22,394 nt of DNA. Source: Clostridiales bacterium UBA1775. Its GTDB lineage: Bacteria; Bacillota; Clostridia; Monoglobales; Firm-18. Where the stretch lies: the NCBI GenBank assembly GCA_002314595.1, contig DCGP01000031.1, positions 1 through 22,394 of the forward strand. The letters are read 5' to 3'. Position 1 is the stretch's first letter, and every line of letters starts with the position of its first letter. The translations under genes and the position numbers were made by a program. The notes under the pieces were generated by a model. That model had not been told where the DNA came from. It did no database searches and saw nothing but the letters and a program-made list of their open reading frames with translations. Below, in pieces: positions 1 to 6,864 of the stretch.

Positions 1-312
1 CTTTATTTTCTTGAAATCATATTTACCTTCTTTGGCTAACTTGATTAATGCAAAGAATGATTTGAAGCTACCGTCTATTTCTTTGAGTATCTGCTGTGCC
101 ATATTTGAGTTTAATGCTTTATAGTTTTCACTAGACTTAAGCATTTTGTAATTAGACTCATAGTTTAGATATTCTTCTGTTTCAAAGAAATGCTGTCTAA
201 TATTATATGTTGCCTGATTACTTAGATTCTTTGCATAGTGACACAGTTCTGCAAGTGCTCTGTAATCCAGCTTCGACAGATGCTTTAATTGTTGTTTAAC
301 CGTCAAATACAT
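1..312 (-). CDS. tnpB: IS605-family TnpB (OrfB) transposon nuclease, N-terminal part, cut by window edge
   Basis: 104 codons are visible, read right to left from an ATG at 312, with a strong AAGGAGG site just before it; the frame is open to the left edge. The translation begins MYLTVKQQLKHLSKL. It contains the stretch IRQHFFETEEYLNYES followed by LKSSENYKALNSNMAQQIL and a block ending KSFFALIKLAKEGKYDF. This is the arrangement at the N-terminus of OrfB/TnpB proteins of IS200/IS605-type elements, the RNA-guided nucleases related to Cas12. The catalytic RuvC-like and zinc-finger parts would lie outside the window, so integrity cannot be judged. No TnpA is seen on the right side, so this is probably a tnpB-only element. 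Family recognised from residue pattern only. Confidence 0.8.
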   Translation of the reverse strand, partial: MYLTVKQQLKHLSKLDYRALAELCHYAKNLSNQATYNIRQHFFETEEYLNYESNYKMLKSSENYKALNSNMAQQILKEIDGSFKSFFALIKLAKEGKYDFKKIK

Positions 313-391
313 AGTCGTCCTCCTTCCTCAGAAATTTTATACATATTACCATATGTTGTGAGGAAAAGGTTACTATTTTGTAAATATTGTG

Positions 392-431
392 GCCGATTCA
401 TCTCACGTTTAAAAACACGAGTGTTCTCGGC
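392..431 (-). repeat. Stem-loop in the tnpB leader, candidate IS left-end hairpin
   Basis: Read on the minus strand, an outer GCCGA/TCGGC stem encloses an inner CTCGTG/CGTGAG stem that closes only with two G-U pairs. On the plus strand those two positions are A-C mismatches, so the structure favours the tnpB-sense strand. It sits 80 bases upstream of the tnpB start. IS605-type ends carry such hairpins, but the exact transposon tip is not determinable here. The rest of 313-497 holds no convincing gene. Confidence 0.45.
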
Positions 432-497
432 TCATTCATAAAGGAATGCAAGGAAAGATACGCAGAAACACTGAAAAATTAATAATTATTAGATAAA

Positions 498-528
498 AAG
501 GACAGGAACAAAATTCGTTCCTGTCCTT
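498..528 (-). terminator. Rho-independent terminator after the ADP-ribosylglycohydrolase gene
   Basis: A perfect 12-bp stem (498-509 with 517-528) with a 7-base loop. On the minus strand it is followed directly by TTTTTAT, so it ends the leftward two-gene unit. On the plus strand the T run starts only after GGC, so it is weaker in that direction. Confidence 0.9.
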
Positions 529-546
529 GGCTTTTTATACTGTAAA

Positions 547-1872
547 TTAGATGTCGCCCAAATCACATAGCTCAATTGCACATCCTATGTGGAAGAAAGC
601 ACATGCGCCTTGATAGAGTAGCTTTTCTGCGGTGTCTTCATCCGGATCATAATCTGAAATCATTGAATATAGAAGTCTGTATTCTTCCTTGGCATATGTT
701 TCAAGTTCCTCTATATTCATTCCGGTTGCAGTTGCAACGTTTTCGTATAAATTACCGGTCATAAGTTCTGCGAAGATTTTATCTACATTGAAATCGTCTT
801 TATCTATTGAGTAACTTAATGCATAGTAAATTCCGGCAAACAAGGATAGTGTGGAAAGATTGAAGTATATATCTCTTTTTTCACCATTGAAATTAGCTAT
901 GAACTGGGGATTTGAAAGCCAGTAGGCCACAAACATGTTTCCGGTATTCCAAAGGGGCTCTATGTACTTTAACTGCGTGTTTTCGGGAATCCAGCCTTTC
1001 TTATTTGCATCCATGGCAAATTGTTTTATTGAATTTGTAAGGAATTCTGCCAGAAGCTGTGTTTCATCCTGACTGTTATTCTGGCACAGACTAAGGAATA
1101 ACTGATAGCCGTTAAGCAGTTCACTGTCTAGGTAACTCAAGGCTTTTGATTTTATTTTTTCCGGAACACCATTATAGAACGCTTCGGCAATTGAGCCGGT
1201 TATTGCTGCAATAGTATCACTGTCTCCACCGATGGAAATTGCATTTCGTATTGCATCTTCAAAGTCGGTTGAATCAAGAAAGGCGACAATTGCCTGAGGA
1301 ACACAGTCCATACATGTTTCGTTGTATTTGTAAGTATCCCTAATGGAATCGGTTGTAAAATCCAGCGGATAGTATTTATCTGAAATATATTTTTTAATTT
1401 CATTTTTGGATTTCTGATTTCTTGCAAGGAAAATTGCTGCAGCTGTGGCCTGTGCACCTTTTATTCCTTCAGGGTGATTGTGTGTGGGAACAGCTGATGC
1501 TTCAGCAAGTATTTCGGCTTCTTCAAGACTTCCTGCAACCCATGCTACAGATGATACTCGCATTGCGCTTCCGTTTCCAAGACTGTTGTACGGACCTGCT
1601 TCGGGATTGTTTAACCAGTCGATGAATCTTAAACCATAAGTCATATCCGGATATTTATTACCGAGTCGTCTCATCTGTCCGGTTACTTCTTTTGAGAACT
1701 CAGAAATACTATTTGTTGATTTATATGTGTGAAGAGCGTTTGCAACCGCAATTGTCATTACTGTATCGTCGGTAAATTCGCATTTATCCGAGAATAAAGG
1801 AAAATCCTTAGTTTTTATGTTATTGAATTCATATATTGATCCTACAATATCTCCAACAATGGCACCTAACAT
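547..1872 (-). CDS. ADP-ribosylglycohydrolase (DraG/ARH-like) with long C-terminal extension
   Basis: A 441-residue protein. The start is placed at the ATG at 1872 because GGGAGG lies 7-12 bases before it; an in-frame TTG five codons upstream overlaps that ribosome site and is not credible. Family hallmarks are GAIVGDIVGS near the N-terminus, the metal-binding FTDDT at 33-37, GNGSAMRV at 99-106, HNHPEG at 131-136 and GGDSDT at 215-220. These are the two-magnesium site residues of enzymes that remove ADP-ribose from proteins or small molecules. The conserved domain ends near residue 260; the last roughly 180 residues are helical-looking, unrecognised, and longer than the usual ~300-residue family size. 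It follows the ammonia-lyase gene after 52 bases, so the two are probably co-transcribed. The substrate is unknown. Confidence 0.85.
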   Translation of the reverse strand: MLGAIVGDIVGSIYEFNNIKTKDFPLFSDKCEFTDDTVMTIAVANALHTYKSTNSISEFSKEVTGQMRRLGNKYPDMTYGLRFIDWLNNPEAGPYNSLGNGSAMRVSSVAWVAGSLEEAEILAEASAVPTHNHPEGIKGAQATAAAIFLARNQKSKNEIKKYISDKYYPLDFTTDSIRDTYKYNETCMDCVPQAIVAFLDSTDFEDAIRNAISIGGDSDTIAAITGSIAEAFYNGVPEKIKSKALSYLDSELLNGYQLFLSLCQNNSQDETQLLAEFLTNSIKQFAMDANKKGWIPENTQLKYIEPLWNTGNMFVAYWLSNPQFIANFNGEKRDIYFNLSTLSLFAGIYYALSYSIDKDDFNVDKIFAELMTGNLYENVATATGMNIEELETYAKEEYRLLYSMISDYDPDEDTAEKLLYQGACAFFHIGCAIELCDLGDI

Positions 1873-1924
1873 ATGGTTACCTCCCAAAAATCTAATTTGT
1901 ATTTTAGCTGAACTTAATTATGAG

Positions 1925-2890
1925 TCAGTTGTATTTTTCCAAAATAGAACAAAGCATTTTTCCGTCAATGTTTCCGCCGGACATTACAAGGGCTATGTTC
2001 TTTCCACCGATTCTTTCCCTAAAGTCCATAACGGCAGCGACAGTCGTACAGCTTCCTGTTTCTACTACAAATTTTTCTTCACATGCCATAAAGCATACTG
2101 CTTTTTCGATGGTATCTTCTGAAACCGCAATAAGATCATCAGCGTAGTCTTTGAGCATTTCATAGCTTAAAGCCCCAACGCCTCCTATAAGCGCATCACA
2201 GATTGAATCATCGCATGGATATTCATCGTAGAATACACCATCTTCATATGATTTTATCATGGCAGGGCATTTTTCTGTTTGAACACCTATAATTCTTACA
2301 TCCGGCTTGATGGCCTTTGCAGCAACAGCGATTCCAGTGATTAATCCACCACCGCCTATTGGTACAACAATAGTATCTATATCCGGATTTTGTTCTAAAA
2401 TCTCTATACCTATTGTGCCCTGGCCACCGTATATTTTGGGGTCATCATAATATGCGTCAATGTATGTCATACCATGCTCATTAATATATTTCATTCCCAT
2501 GGCATGTGCTTCATCATATCCCTTTCCCATTAGCATAACTTCAGCACCAAAGTATTTTATTTTATCTATTTTACTTTGCGGAGTCGTTTCGGGAACAATA
2601 ACTATTGCGTTCTTGATTCCTAAGAGTGAAGCAGCATAACTAACGGAACTTCCGTGGTTGCCGGATGAAATTGTTGCAACGCCTCTTTGAATTTCATCTT
2701 CGGTAAGAGTCATCATTTTATTTAGAGCACCGCGTATTTTGAAGCTTTTTGCGCGCTGCATGGATTCCAATTTGAAAAAGTAGTTCCTGTTATCGTCTCC
2801 GAGATAGAATGACTGCTCAAGTGGGGTTTTGCGAATATATGGACTTATACGTTGATATGCTTGTTTTACCTCATTATAATCGAATGCCAT
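1925..2890 (-). CDS. PLP-dependent threonine/serine ammonia-lyase (fold type II)
   Basis: A 321-residue cytoplasmic enzyme expected to deaminate threonine or serine to the 2-oxo acid and ammonia. The PLP lysine is K51 in SFKIRGA, the phosphate-side loop is SSGNHGS at 76-82, the glycine-rich cofactor loop is PIGGGGLITG at 177-186, and the C-terminal SGGNID is at 304-309. There is no ACT regulatory domain, so it resembles the short catabolic enzymes (TdcB, or serine/3-hydroxyaspartate ammonia-lyases) rather than biosynthetic IlvA. The exact substrate cannot be told from these motifs. AAAGGAG precedes the ATG at 2890. A short ORF related to the N-terminus of ADP-ribosylglycohydrolase ends inside this ribosome-site spacer. 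It is first gene of a unit with the ADP-ribosylglycohydrolase gene downstream. Confidence 0.85.
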   Translation of the reverse strand: MAFDYNEVKQAYQRISPYIRKTPLEQSFYLGDDNRNYFFKLESMQRAKSFKIRGALNKMMTLTEDEIQRGVATISSGNHGSSVSYAASLLGIKNAIVIVPETTPQSKIDKIKYFGAEVMLMGKGYDEAHAMGMKYINEHGMTYIDAYYDDPKIYGGQGTIGIEILEQNPDIDTIVVPIGGGGLITGIAVAAKAIKPDVRIIGVQTEKCPAMIKSYEDGVFYDEYPCDDSICDALIGGVGALSYEMLKDYADDLIAVSEDTIEKAVCFMACEEKFVVETGSCTTVAAVMDFRERIGGKNIALVMSGGNIDGKMLCSILEKYN

Positions 2891-2892
2891 GA

Positions 2893-2949
2893 TTATTCGC
2901 TCCTTTTAAATGTAAATCCGATAATATCTCCGGTAATCTCACCGAGCAT
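2893..2949 (-). pseudogene. 18-codon ORF resembling an ADP-ribosylglycohydrolase N-terminus (remnant or leader peptide)
   Basis: On the minus strand an ATG at 2949 opens 18 codons reading MLGEITGDIIGFTFKRSE, then TAA at 2893-2895, two bases before the ammonia-lyase ATG. The start matches the intact downstream protein (MLGAIVGDIVGS) at most positions, and GxxxGDxxG is a hallmark of that family. The last codons overlap the ribosome binding site of the next gene. It may be the stump of a second, lost ADP-ribosylglycohydrolase gene, or a translated leader peptide coupled to the lyase. Its own ribosome site is weak. Confidence 0.5.
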
Positions 2950-2981
2950 AGTATTATCTCAGAAAAATAATGACCGACTAT

Positions 2982-3009
2982 ATTTTATCATATGCGGGCA
3001 GAAATACAA
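2982..3009 (-). promoter_or_regulatory. Candidate promoter of the ammonia-lyase / ADP-ribosylglycohydrolase unit
   Basis: On the minus strand TTGTAT (3004-3009) and TAAAAT (2982-2987) are 16 bases apart. This would start transcription near 2975, just ahead of the mini-ORF. It lies back to back with the thiT promoter. Confidence 0.4.
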
Positions 3010-3046
3010 CGAAATGGATAGTAATGTTTGCAATAACAATTCACTG

Positions 3047-3075
3047 TTGACTAAATTAAAACAGTGTTTTATAGT
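3047..3075 (+). promoter_or_regulatory. Promoter of the TPP riboswitch-thiT transcript
   Basis: TTGACT (3047-3052) and TATAGT (3070-3075) with a 17-base spacer; the predicted start near 3082 is just before the riboswitch. Confidence 0.75.
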
Positions 3076-3087
3076 ATGTATTGCAAT

Positions 3088-3178
3088 TGAAAAGGGGGAG
3101 CTGTAGAAAACGGCTGAGAGGGAATGTGTTTCATTCCGACCCATAACCTGATTTGGATAATGCCAACGTAGGATAATA
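3088..3178 (+). ncRNA. TPP (thiamine pyrophosphate) riboswitch aptamer, THI element
   Basis: The conserved core is present in order: GGGGGAGC at 3094-3101, GGCTGAGAG at 3112-3120, GACCC near 3138, AACCTGATTTGG near 3145-3156, and AATGCCAACGTAGGAT near 3159-3174. The CUGAGA and CUGAU...UAAUGCC boxes are the sequences that bind the pyrimidine and pyrophosphate of TPP. A terminator follows 16 bases downstream, so the switch most likely turns transcription of the thiamine transporter off when TPP is plentiful. Confidence 0.95.
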
Positions 3179-3193
3179 TGTGTACGATTTTTG

Positions 3194-3220
3194 GTGTGTC
3201 CTTATTGGGACACACTTTTT
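3194..3220 (+). terminator. Riboswitch-controlled transcription terminator
   Basis: A perfect 8-bp stem (GTGTGTCC 3194-3201 with 3208-3215), a 6-base loop and TTTTT, between the TPP aptamer and the thiT ribosome site. It is placed as the expression platform; the competing antiterminator pairing was not resolved by eye. Confidence 0.85.
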
Positions 3221-3239
3221 ATTTGGAGGATAACATATT

Positions 3240-3860
3240 ATGGAAACAAAAAAGTTAGTAAAATCATCAATTTTAATTGCAATAGCAGTAGTACTTTCGT
3301 TGGTTAAAATTATCCAATTACCATTTGGAGGGGCAGTAACATTAGGCTCTATGGTACCAATAATCCTTATTGGTTTTATGTATGGTAAAAAATGGGGTGT
3401 TATATCCGGTGCTGTGTATGGGCTTTTGTATATGCTTACGGATATGAGCGTTGTATCGGCAATGTTTATGCCCGGGGACTCACAAATGGTAGTATGGCAA
3501 GGAATAACAATATGTCTATCGGAATATATAGGTGTAGGAATGTTACTCGGTTTAAGTGGTGTTTTTAAAGATAAAATCAAAAATGAAGCATTGGCAATAA
3601 CTCTTGGTGCATTGTTGGTAACTTTTTTGGTATTTGTTGTCCATTTTGTCAGTGGTTGCATTTTCTACGGTGCTTGGGCAGAATGGTTTTTTGAGCAATA
3701 CTCATTTGGAAAATCAATTTTGCAAAAATACAATGGTTTTTCCTTGGTTGCTTTGTATAATTTAATATACAATGGTTCATATATGATATTTGAAATCGTT
3801 ATTTCAACTATTGTTTCACCGATTTTATTTAAAATACTTTCAAAGGGCAAAATAATATAA
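3240..3860 (+). CDS. thiT: Thiamine-specific ECF transporter substrate-binding component ThiT
   Basis: A 206-residue, very hydrophobic membrane protein with about six transmembrane segments. It is the substrate-capturing S component that partners with the shared EcfA/A'/T module (not in this window) to import thiamine. The GSMVPIILIGFMYGKKWG block, the SEY pair at 94-96, HFVSG at 135-139, YGAWA at 143-147 and YNGSYM at 177-182 match the positions of thiamine-contacting residues in the ThiT family. GGAGGA lies 9 bases before the ATG. The upstream TPP riboswitch independently supports the substrate. It is transcribed alone: a strong terminator follows immediately. Confidence 0.92.
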   Translation: METKKLVKSSILIAIAVVLSLVKIIQLPFGGAVTLGSMVPIILIGFMYGKKWGVISGAVYGLLYMLTDMSVVSAMFMPGDSQMVVWQGITICLSEYIGVGMLLGLSGVFKDKIKNEALAITLGALLVTFLVFVVHFVSGCIFYGAWAEWFFEQYSFGKSILQKYNGFSLVALYNLIYNGSYMIFEIVISTIVSPILFKILSKGKII

Positions 3861-3862
3861 TT

Positions 3863-3900
3863 AAAATGTGTCAAGTTTACAGCTTGACACATTTTCTCTT
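3863..3900 (+). terminator. Terminator after thiT
   Basis: A perfect 13-bp stem (3863-3875 with 3883-3895) with a 7-base loop; the right arm ends in TTTT followed by CTCTTAAT. Confidence 0.85.
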
Positions 3901-3925
3901 AATAAGAGACTTTATTAAAACATTT

Positions 3926-3957
3926 CTATAAAAAATAGGTTGACATTCTATATATAG
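3926..3957. promoter_or_regulatory. Candidate operator: two CTAT...ATAG inverted repeats around the -35 box
   Basis: CTAT-N5-ATAG at 3926-3938 and the 10-bp palindrome CTATATATAG at 3948-3957 have centres about 20-21 bases apart, two helical turns. They flank and follow the -35 box of the kinase-fusion operon. They could be sites for the operon's own HTH domain. The DNA is AT-rich, so chance is a real alternative. Confidence 0.35.
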
Positions 3958-3967
3958 GTGATATAAT
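3940..3967 (+). promoter_or_regulatory. Promoter of the peptidoglycan recycling operon
   Basis: A full-consensus TTGACA (3940-3945) and TATAAT (3962-3967) 16 bases apart. The predicted start near 3974 gives a very short leader, with GGAGGTG (3977-3983) five bases before the ATG at 3989. Confidence 0.85.
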
Positions 3968-3988
3968 AAAGGAAACGGAGGTGTTAGT

Positions 3989-5086
3989 ATGAAAACCACA
4001 GAGGAAACACTTGCAAATAACATTAGAACCTTACGTAAAAATATGAATATTACACAAGAGGAATTGTCAAATAAGATTGGATTTTCAAAAAAGACTGTCA
4101 GCAAATGGGAGCTTGGGGACTGTATTCCATCGGTTTCAACCATTGTAAAGCTTGCTCAAATACTTGGAACAGATGTAAACTCTATGGTTGGTTACACCTT
4201 TGCACCACAGTATTTTTTAGGTATTGATGGTGGTGCTACCAAAACTGATTTTAGACTGTGCGATGCAGAGGGGAAGGTTGTTAATACTTGCAAATTATCT
4301 GCATGCAATCCTGTTGATATAGGAATGGAAAATGCAAAAGTCGTTCTAAATGAAGGCATTGAAACTGTATGCAAAGGTATTCCAAAGTCGTTAATTTCGG
4401 TATTTGCAGGAATATCAGGTGGTATGACCGGTAAAAACAAAACAGAAATCAATAAATTTTTAGGAGATTTCGGTTTTTCAAAATATGCAAACGGAAGCGA
4501 TGTGGAAAATGCAATTTCTGTTGCATTGGACGGCAAAGACGGTGTAGCTGCCATAATGGGAACAGGCAGTGTTATTTTTGCAGTTAAGTGTAAAAACAGA
4601 TACAGAATAGGTGGCTATGGCTATTATTTTGATAACGGCGGAAGTGGCTTTGACATTGGGTGCAGTGTATTACGTTCTGCACTTAATGCCTTTGATAAAA
4701 GCGGAGAGCCTACAATACTTCTTAAAATGTGTGAAAGAAAACTTGCAGGGAATATAGTTGATGCTATTGGTGAAATTTATCAAAAGGGTAAGACCTTTGT
4801 TGCATCATTTGCACCACTTGCGTTTGAAGCATATAAAAAAGGCGACAAAGTTGCAGAAAGTATCTTAAATGATAGTATGAAAAACTTTGCAAACAAACTA
4901 AATGTATGCAAGGAGTATTTTGATAAGGATTTTAATATATACCTTGTAGGCGGTCTTTGTAATGATGCAGATATTTTTATGCCGATTCTAAACAAGTATT
5001 TAGATTGCAAGTTAAAGGTGTCAATTTGTGAGAAAAGCCAAGTTGAAGGAGCACTTAAACTTGCAGGATTGAAAGGGGAAATTTAA
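3989..5086 (+). CDS. XRE-type HTH fused to BadF/BcrA-family amino-sugar kinase (GlcNAc/MurNAc kinase-like)
   Basis: A 365-residue fusion. Residues 8-67 are an XRE/Cro HTH (NIRTLRKNMNITQEELSNKI, then SKKTVSKWELGDCIPS). Residues 75-365 are an ASKHA-fold kinase of the BadF/BcrA/GlcNAc-kinase group: phosphate-1 loop FLGIDGGATKT at 76-86, a candidate catalytic aspartate D171 in SDVENAI, phosphate-2 loop MGTGSV at 190-195, and adenosine-site LVGGLC at 319-324. It is followed after one base by murQ, so the likely reaction is 6-phosphorylation of MurNAc and/or GlcNAc, as for clostridial MurK. The DNA-binding domain suggests an autoregulator whose binding depends on the bound sugar, a role analogous to ROK-family NagC/Mlc but built from a different HTH. 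That regulatory role is inference. Confidence 0.82.
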   Translation: MKTTEETLANNIRTLRKNMNITQEELSNKIGFSKKTVSKWELGDCIPSVSTIVKLAQILGTDVNSMVGYTFAPQYFLGIDGGATKTDFRLCDAEGKVVNTCKLSACNPVDIGMENAKVVLNEGIETVCKGIPKSLISVFAGISGGMTGKNKTEINKFLGDFGFSKYANGSDVENAISVALDGKDGVAAIMGTGSVIFAVKCKNRYRIGGYGYYFDNGGSGFDIGCSVLRSALNAFDKSGEPTILLKMCERKLAGNIVDAIGEIYQKGKTFVASFAPLAFEAYKKGDKVAESILNDSMKNFANKLNVCKEYFDKDFNIYLVGGLCNDADIFMPILNKYLDCKLKVSICEKSQVEGALKLAGLKGEI

Positions 5087-5087
5087 A

Positions 5088-5903
5088 ATGTTAGAAACTG
5101 AAAAAGTAAATGAAGCCACTCGCCATATAGGCGAAATGGACACAATAGATGCAGTAAAACTAATGCAAGAGGAAAATTTGAATGCAGCCAAGGCAGTGGG
5201 TACAGTAGTTAATGAGGTTGCCAAGGTTATTGACCAAGTTTCAAGCAGAATGAAGCAAGGCGGAAGACTGTTTTATGTTGGCTGTGGCACGTCAGGTAGA
5301 ATCGGTGTTTTAGATGCAAGTGAATGTCCACCAACCTTTGGAGTATCCCCTGAATTGGTAGTTGGTATTATTGCCGGTGGTGAAAGGGCAATAAGACACG
5401 CAGTTGAAGGTGCAGAGGACAGCATAGAAATGGGTGCAGAGGCAATTATCGAAAACAAAATCACGGAAAAGGATTCGGTTATCGGAATTTCTGCCGCAGG
5501 TGGAGCAAACTTTGTAATTGGTGCTTTAAATCAAGCAAAGAAACTTGGAGCGTTTACGGCGTCGGTTTCGTCAAACAAGGTTTCTAAAATCGGTGATATT
5601 GCAGATGTTGCCATTACAACACCAACAGGAGCAGAGGTAATTGCCGGCTCAACACGAATGAAGGCAGGAACAGCTCAAAAAATGGTTTTAAATATGATTT
5701 CAACCGGTGTTATGATAAGAATGGGATACGTATATGAAAACAGAATGATTAACCTAAGACCAAGTAATGTTAAGCTTAAAAACAGAATGATAGTTATTGT
5801 TCAGGATATTTTAAATGTTCCATTTGAAGAGGCAGAACAATTACTTGAAAAGGGTGAATGGGTAATTCGTAAAGCCATAGAAATAAAGAAAGATGGTAAA
5901 TAA
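5088..5903 (+). CDS. murQ: N-acetylmuramic acid 6-phosphate etherase MurQ
   Basis: A 271-residue SIS-domain enzyme that removes the lactyl ether from MurNAc-6-phosphate to give GlcNAc-6-phosphate and D-lactate, in the cytoplasm. The hallmark YVGCGTSGRIGVLDASECPP lies at 63-82 and EGAEDS at 107-112. The two glutamates E79 and E110 correspond to the catalytic pair of the E. coli enzyme. The segment AGSTRMKAGTAQK is also conserved. It is somewhat shorter than the ~298-residue E. coli protein at the C-terminus, but all core motifs are present. It starts one base after the kinase stop, with AAAGGGGA as ribosome site, so expression is coupled. Confidence 0.95.
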   Translation: MLETEKVNEATRHIGEMDTIDAVKLMQEENLNAAKAVGTVVNEVAKVIDQVSSRMKQGGRLFYVGCGTSGRIGVLDASECPPTFGVSPELVVGIIAGGERAIRHAVEGAEDSIEMGAEAIIENKITEKDSVIGISAAGGANFVIGALNQAKKLGAFTASVSSNKVSKIGDIADVAITTPTGAEVIAGSTRMKAGTAQKMVLNMISTGVMIRMGYVYENRMINLRPSNVKLKNRMIVIVQDILNVPFEEAEQLLEKGEWVIRKAIEIKKDGK

Positions 5904-5905
5904 TT

Positions 5906-6847
5906 ATGATTATTAGAAATCTAAAAAACCAAGATGTTAGTAAAATATTTGATTTGTGGAACGAGTTTTTACCACATGAATCTGCTTCAAAGCAAAATGT
6001 TATTCGCAAAATATTTCTTGATGTTAATTTTGACAGAAACGGATTTTTCGTTGCAGAGGAAGATGAAAGCATAGTAGGATTTTGCAACTGTGTATATCAC
6101 TGTGTGCCTATTTTAAAAGATGCTCCAAGCCAATATCCAAACGGATATATCAATATACTTGCCATAAAAAATGACGACAATTTTGATGTAGTAGGAAACA
6201 GGCTTTTGGAAACTGCCGAGAATTATTTTAAGTCAGTTGGCAAGGAGGGAATTAGTACAGCATATTTTCCAATATATTTTGTTCAGGGGGTTAATTTTGA
6301 ATGTGCACCACAGTATGCTAAGCTTTACGAAAGCAGAGGTTACAGCGTAGATAAAAGTGCAACATTAGATATTAACCTTGCAAAATTCAATCCGTTAGTA
6401 AAGTATGAGGAACGAAAGAAAAGCCTTGAAAAAGAGGGGTTTTATATTGGTCCTCTAACTGATGAATATTTACTTTCTGCATTAGACCCTAATGAGCCTT
6501 TCAGTAGTTATAGTTGGAGTGCAGAGTTTAGAAATCGCATTATGCAAAATATGGATTATGAAAGTATGAGAATTGCTGCATTTAACGGTCATGTTATTGG
6601 TGCTTGTATATTTGGGGACCCACTTAGTTCACCTGAACGATTTGGCCCGTTTGGAGTTGATGGAGAATATCAAGGCAAAGGCATCGGCTCTGTTTTATTA
6701 CACGATTGCTTAAAGGTTATGAAAAGTCGTAACCTTCACAGTGCATGGATGCAATGGGTACACGAGGACGGAACAGCATGGCACTTGTATAATAAATTTG
6801 GCTTTACAAAAACTTATACATACCATACATATATAAAGAAATTTTAA
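5906..6847 (+). CDS. Tandem GNAT-family N-acetyltransferase
   Basis: A 313-residue protein with two GNAT-like halves. The N-terminal half (about 1-150, beginning IIRNLKNQDVSKIFDLW) resembles an acetyltransferase with ESIVGFCNCVYH. The C-terminal half (about 165-313) has the acetyl-CoA binding signature YQGKGIGSVLLHDC and the terminal LYNKFGFTKTYTYH. It sits two bases after murQ and directly before the muramidase gene. The acceptor may therefore be an amino sugar or a muropeptide, for example re-acetylation of de-N-acetylated glucosamine before etherase or kinase steps. That is inference from context only; no substrate-specific motif is visible. Confidence 0.75.
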   Translation: MIIRNLKNQDVSKIFDLWNEFLPHESASKQNVIRKIFLDVNFDRNGFFVAEEDESIVGFCNCVYHCVPILKDAPSQYPNGYINILAIKNDDNFDVVGNRLLETAENYFKSVGKEGISTAYFPIYFVQGVNFECAPQYAKLYESRGYSVDKSATLDINLAKFNPLVKYEERKKSLEKEGFYIGPLTDEYLLSALDPNEPFSSYSWSAEFRNRIMQNMDYESMRIAAFNGHVIGACIFGDPLSSPERFGPFGVDGEYQGKGIGSVLLHDCLKVMKSRNLHSAWMQWVHEDGTAWHLYNKFGFTKTYTYHTYIKKF

Positions 6848-6864
6848 TAAAGTGAGTGATTAGT

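Noticed and set aside
1873..1887. In-frame TTG at 1887 as the start of the ADP-ribosylglycohydrolase
   Set aside because: It overlaps the GGGAGG ribosome site of the ATG at 1872; the same applies to the TTG at 9340 before the protease.
3131..3661. 176-codon open frame antisense to the riboswitch and thiT
   Set aside because: It is a mirror of a well-supported membrane protein gene, has no ribosome site, and matches no family pattern.
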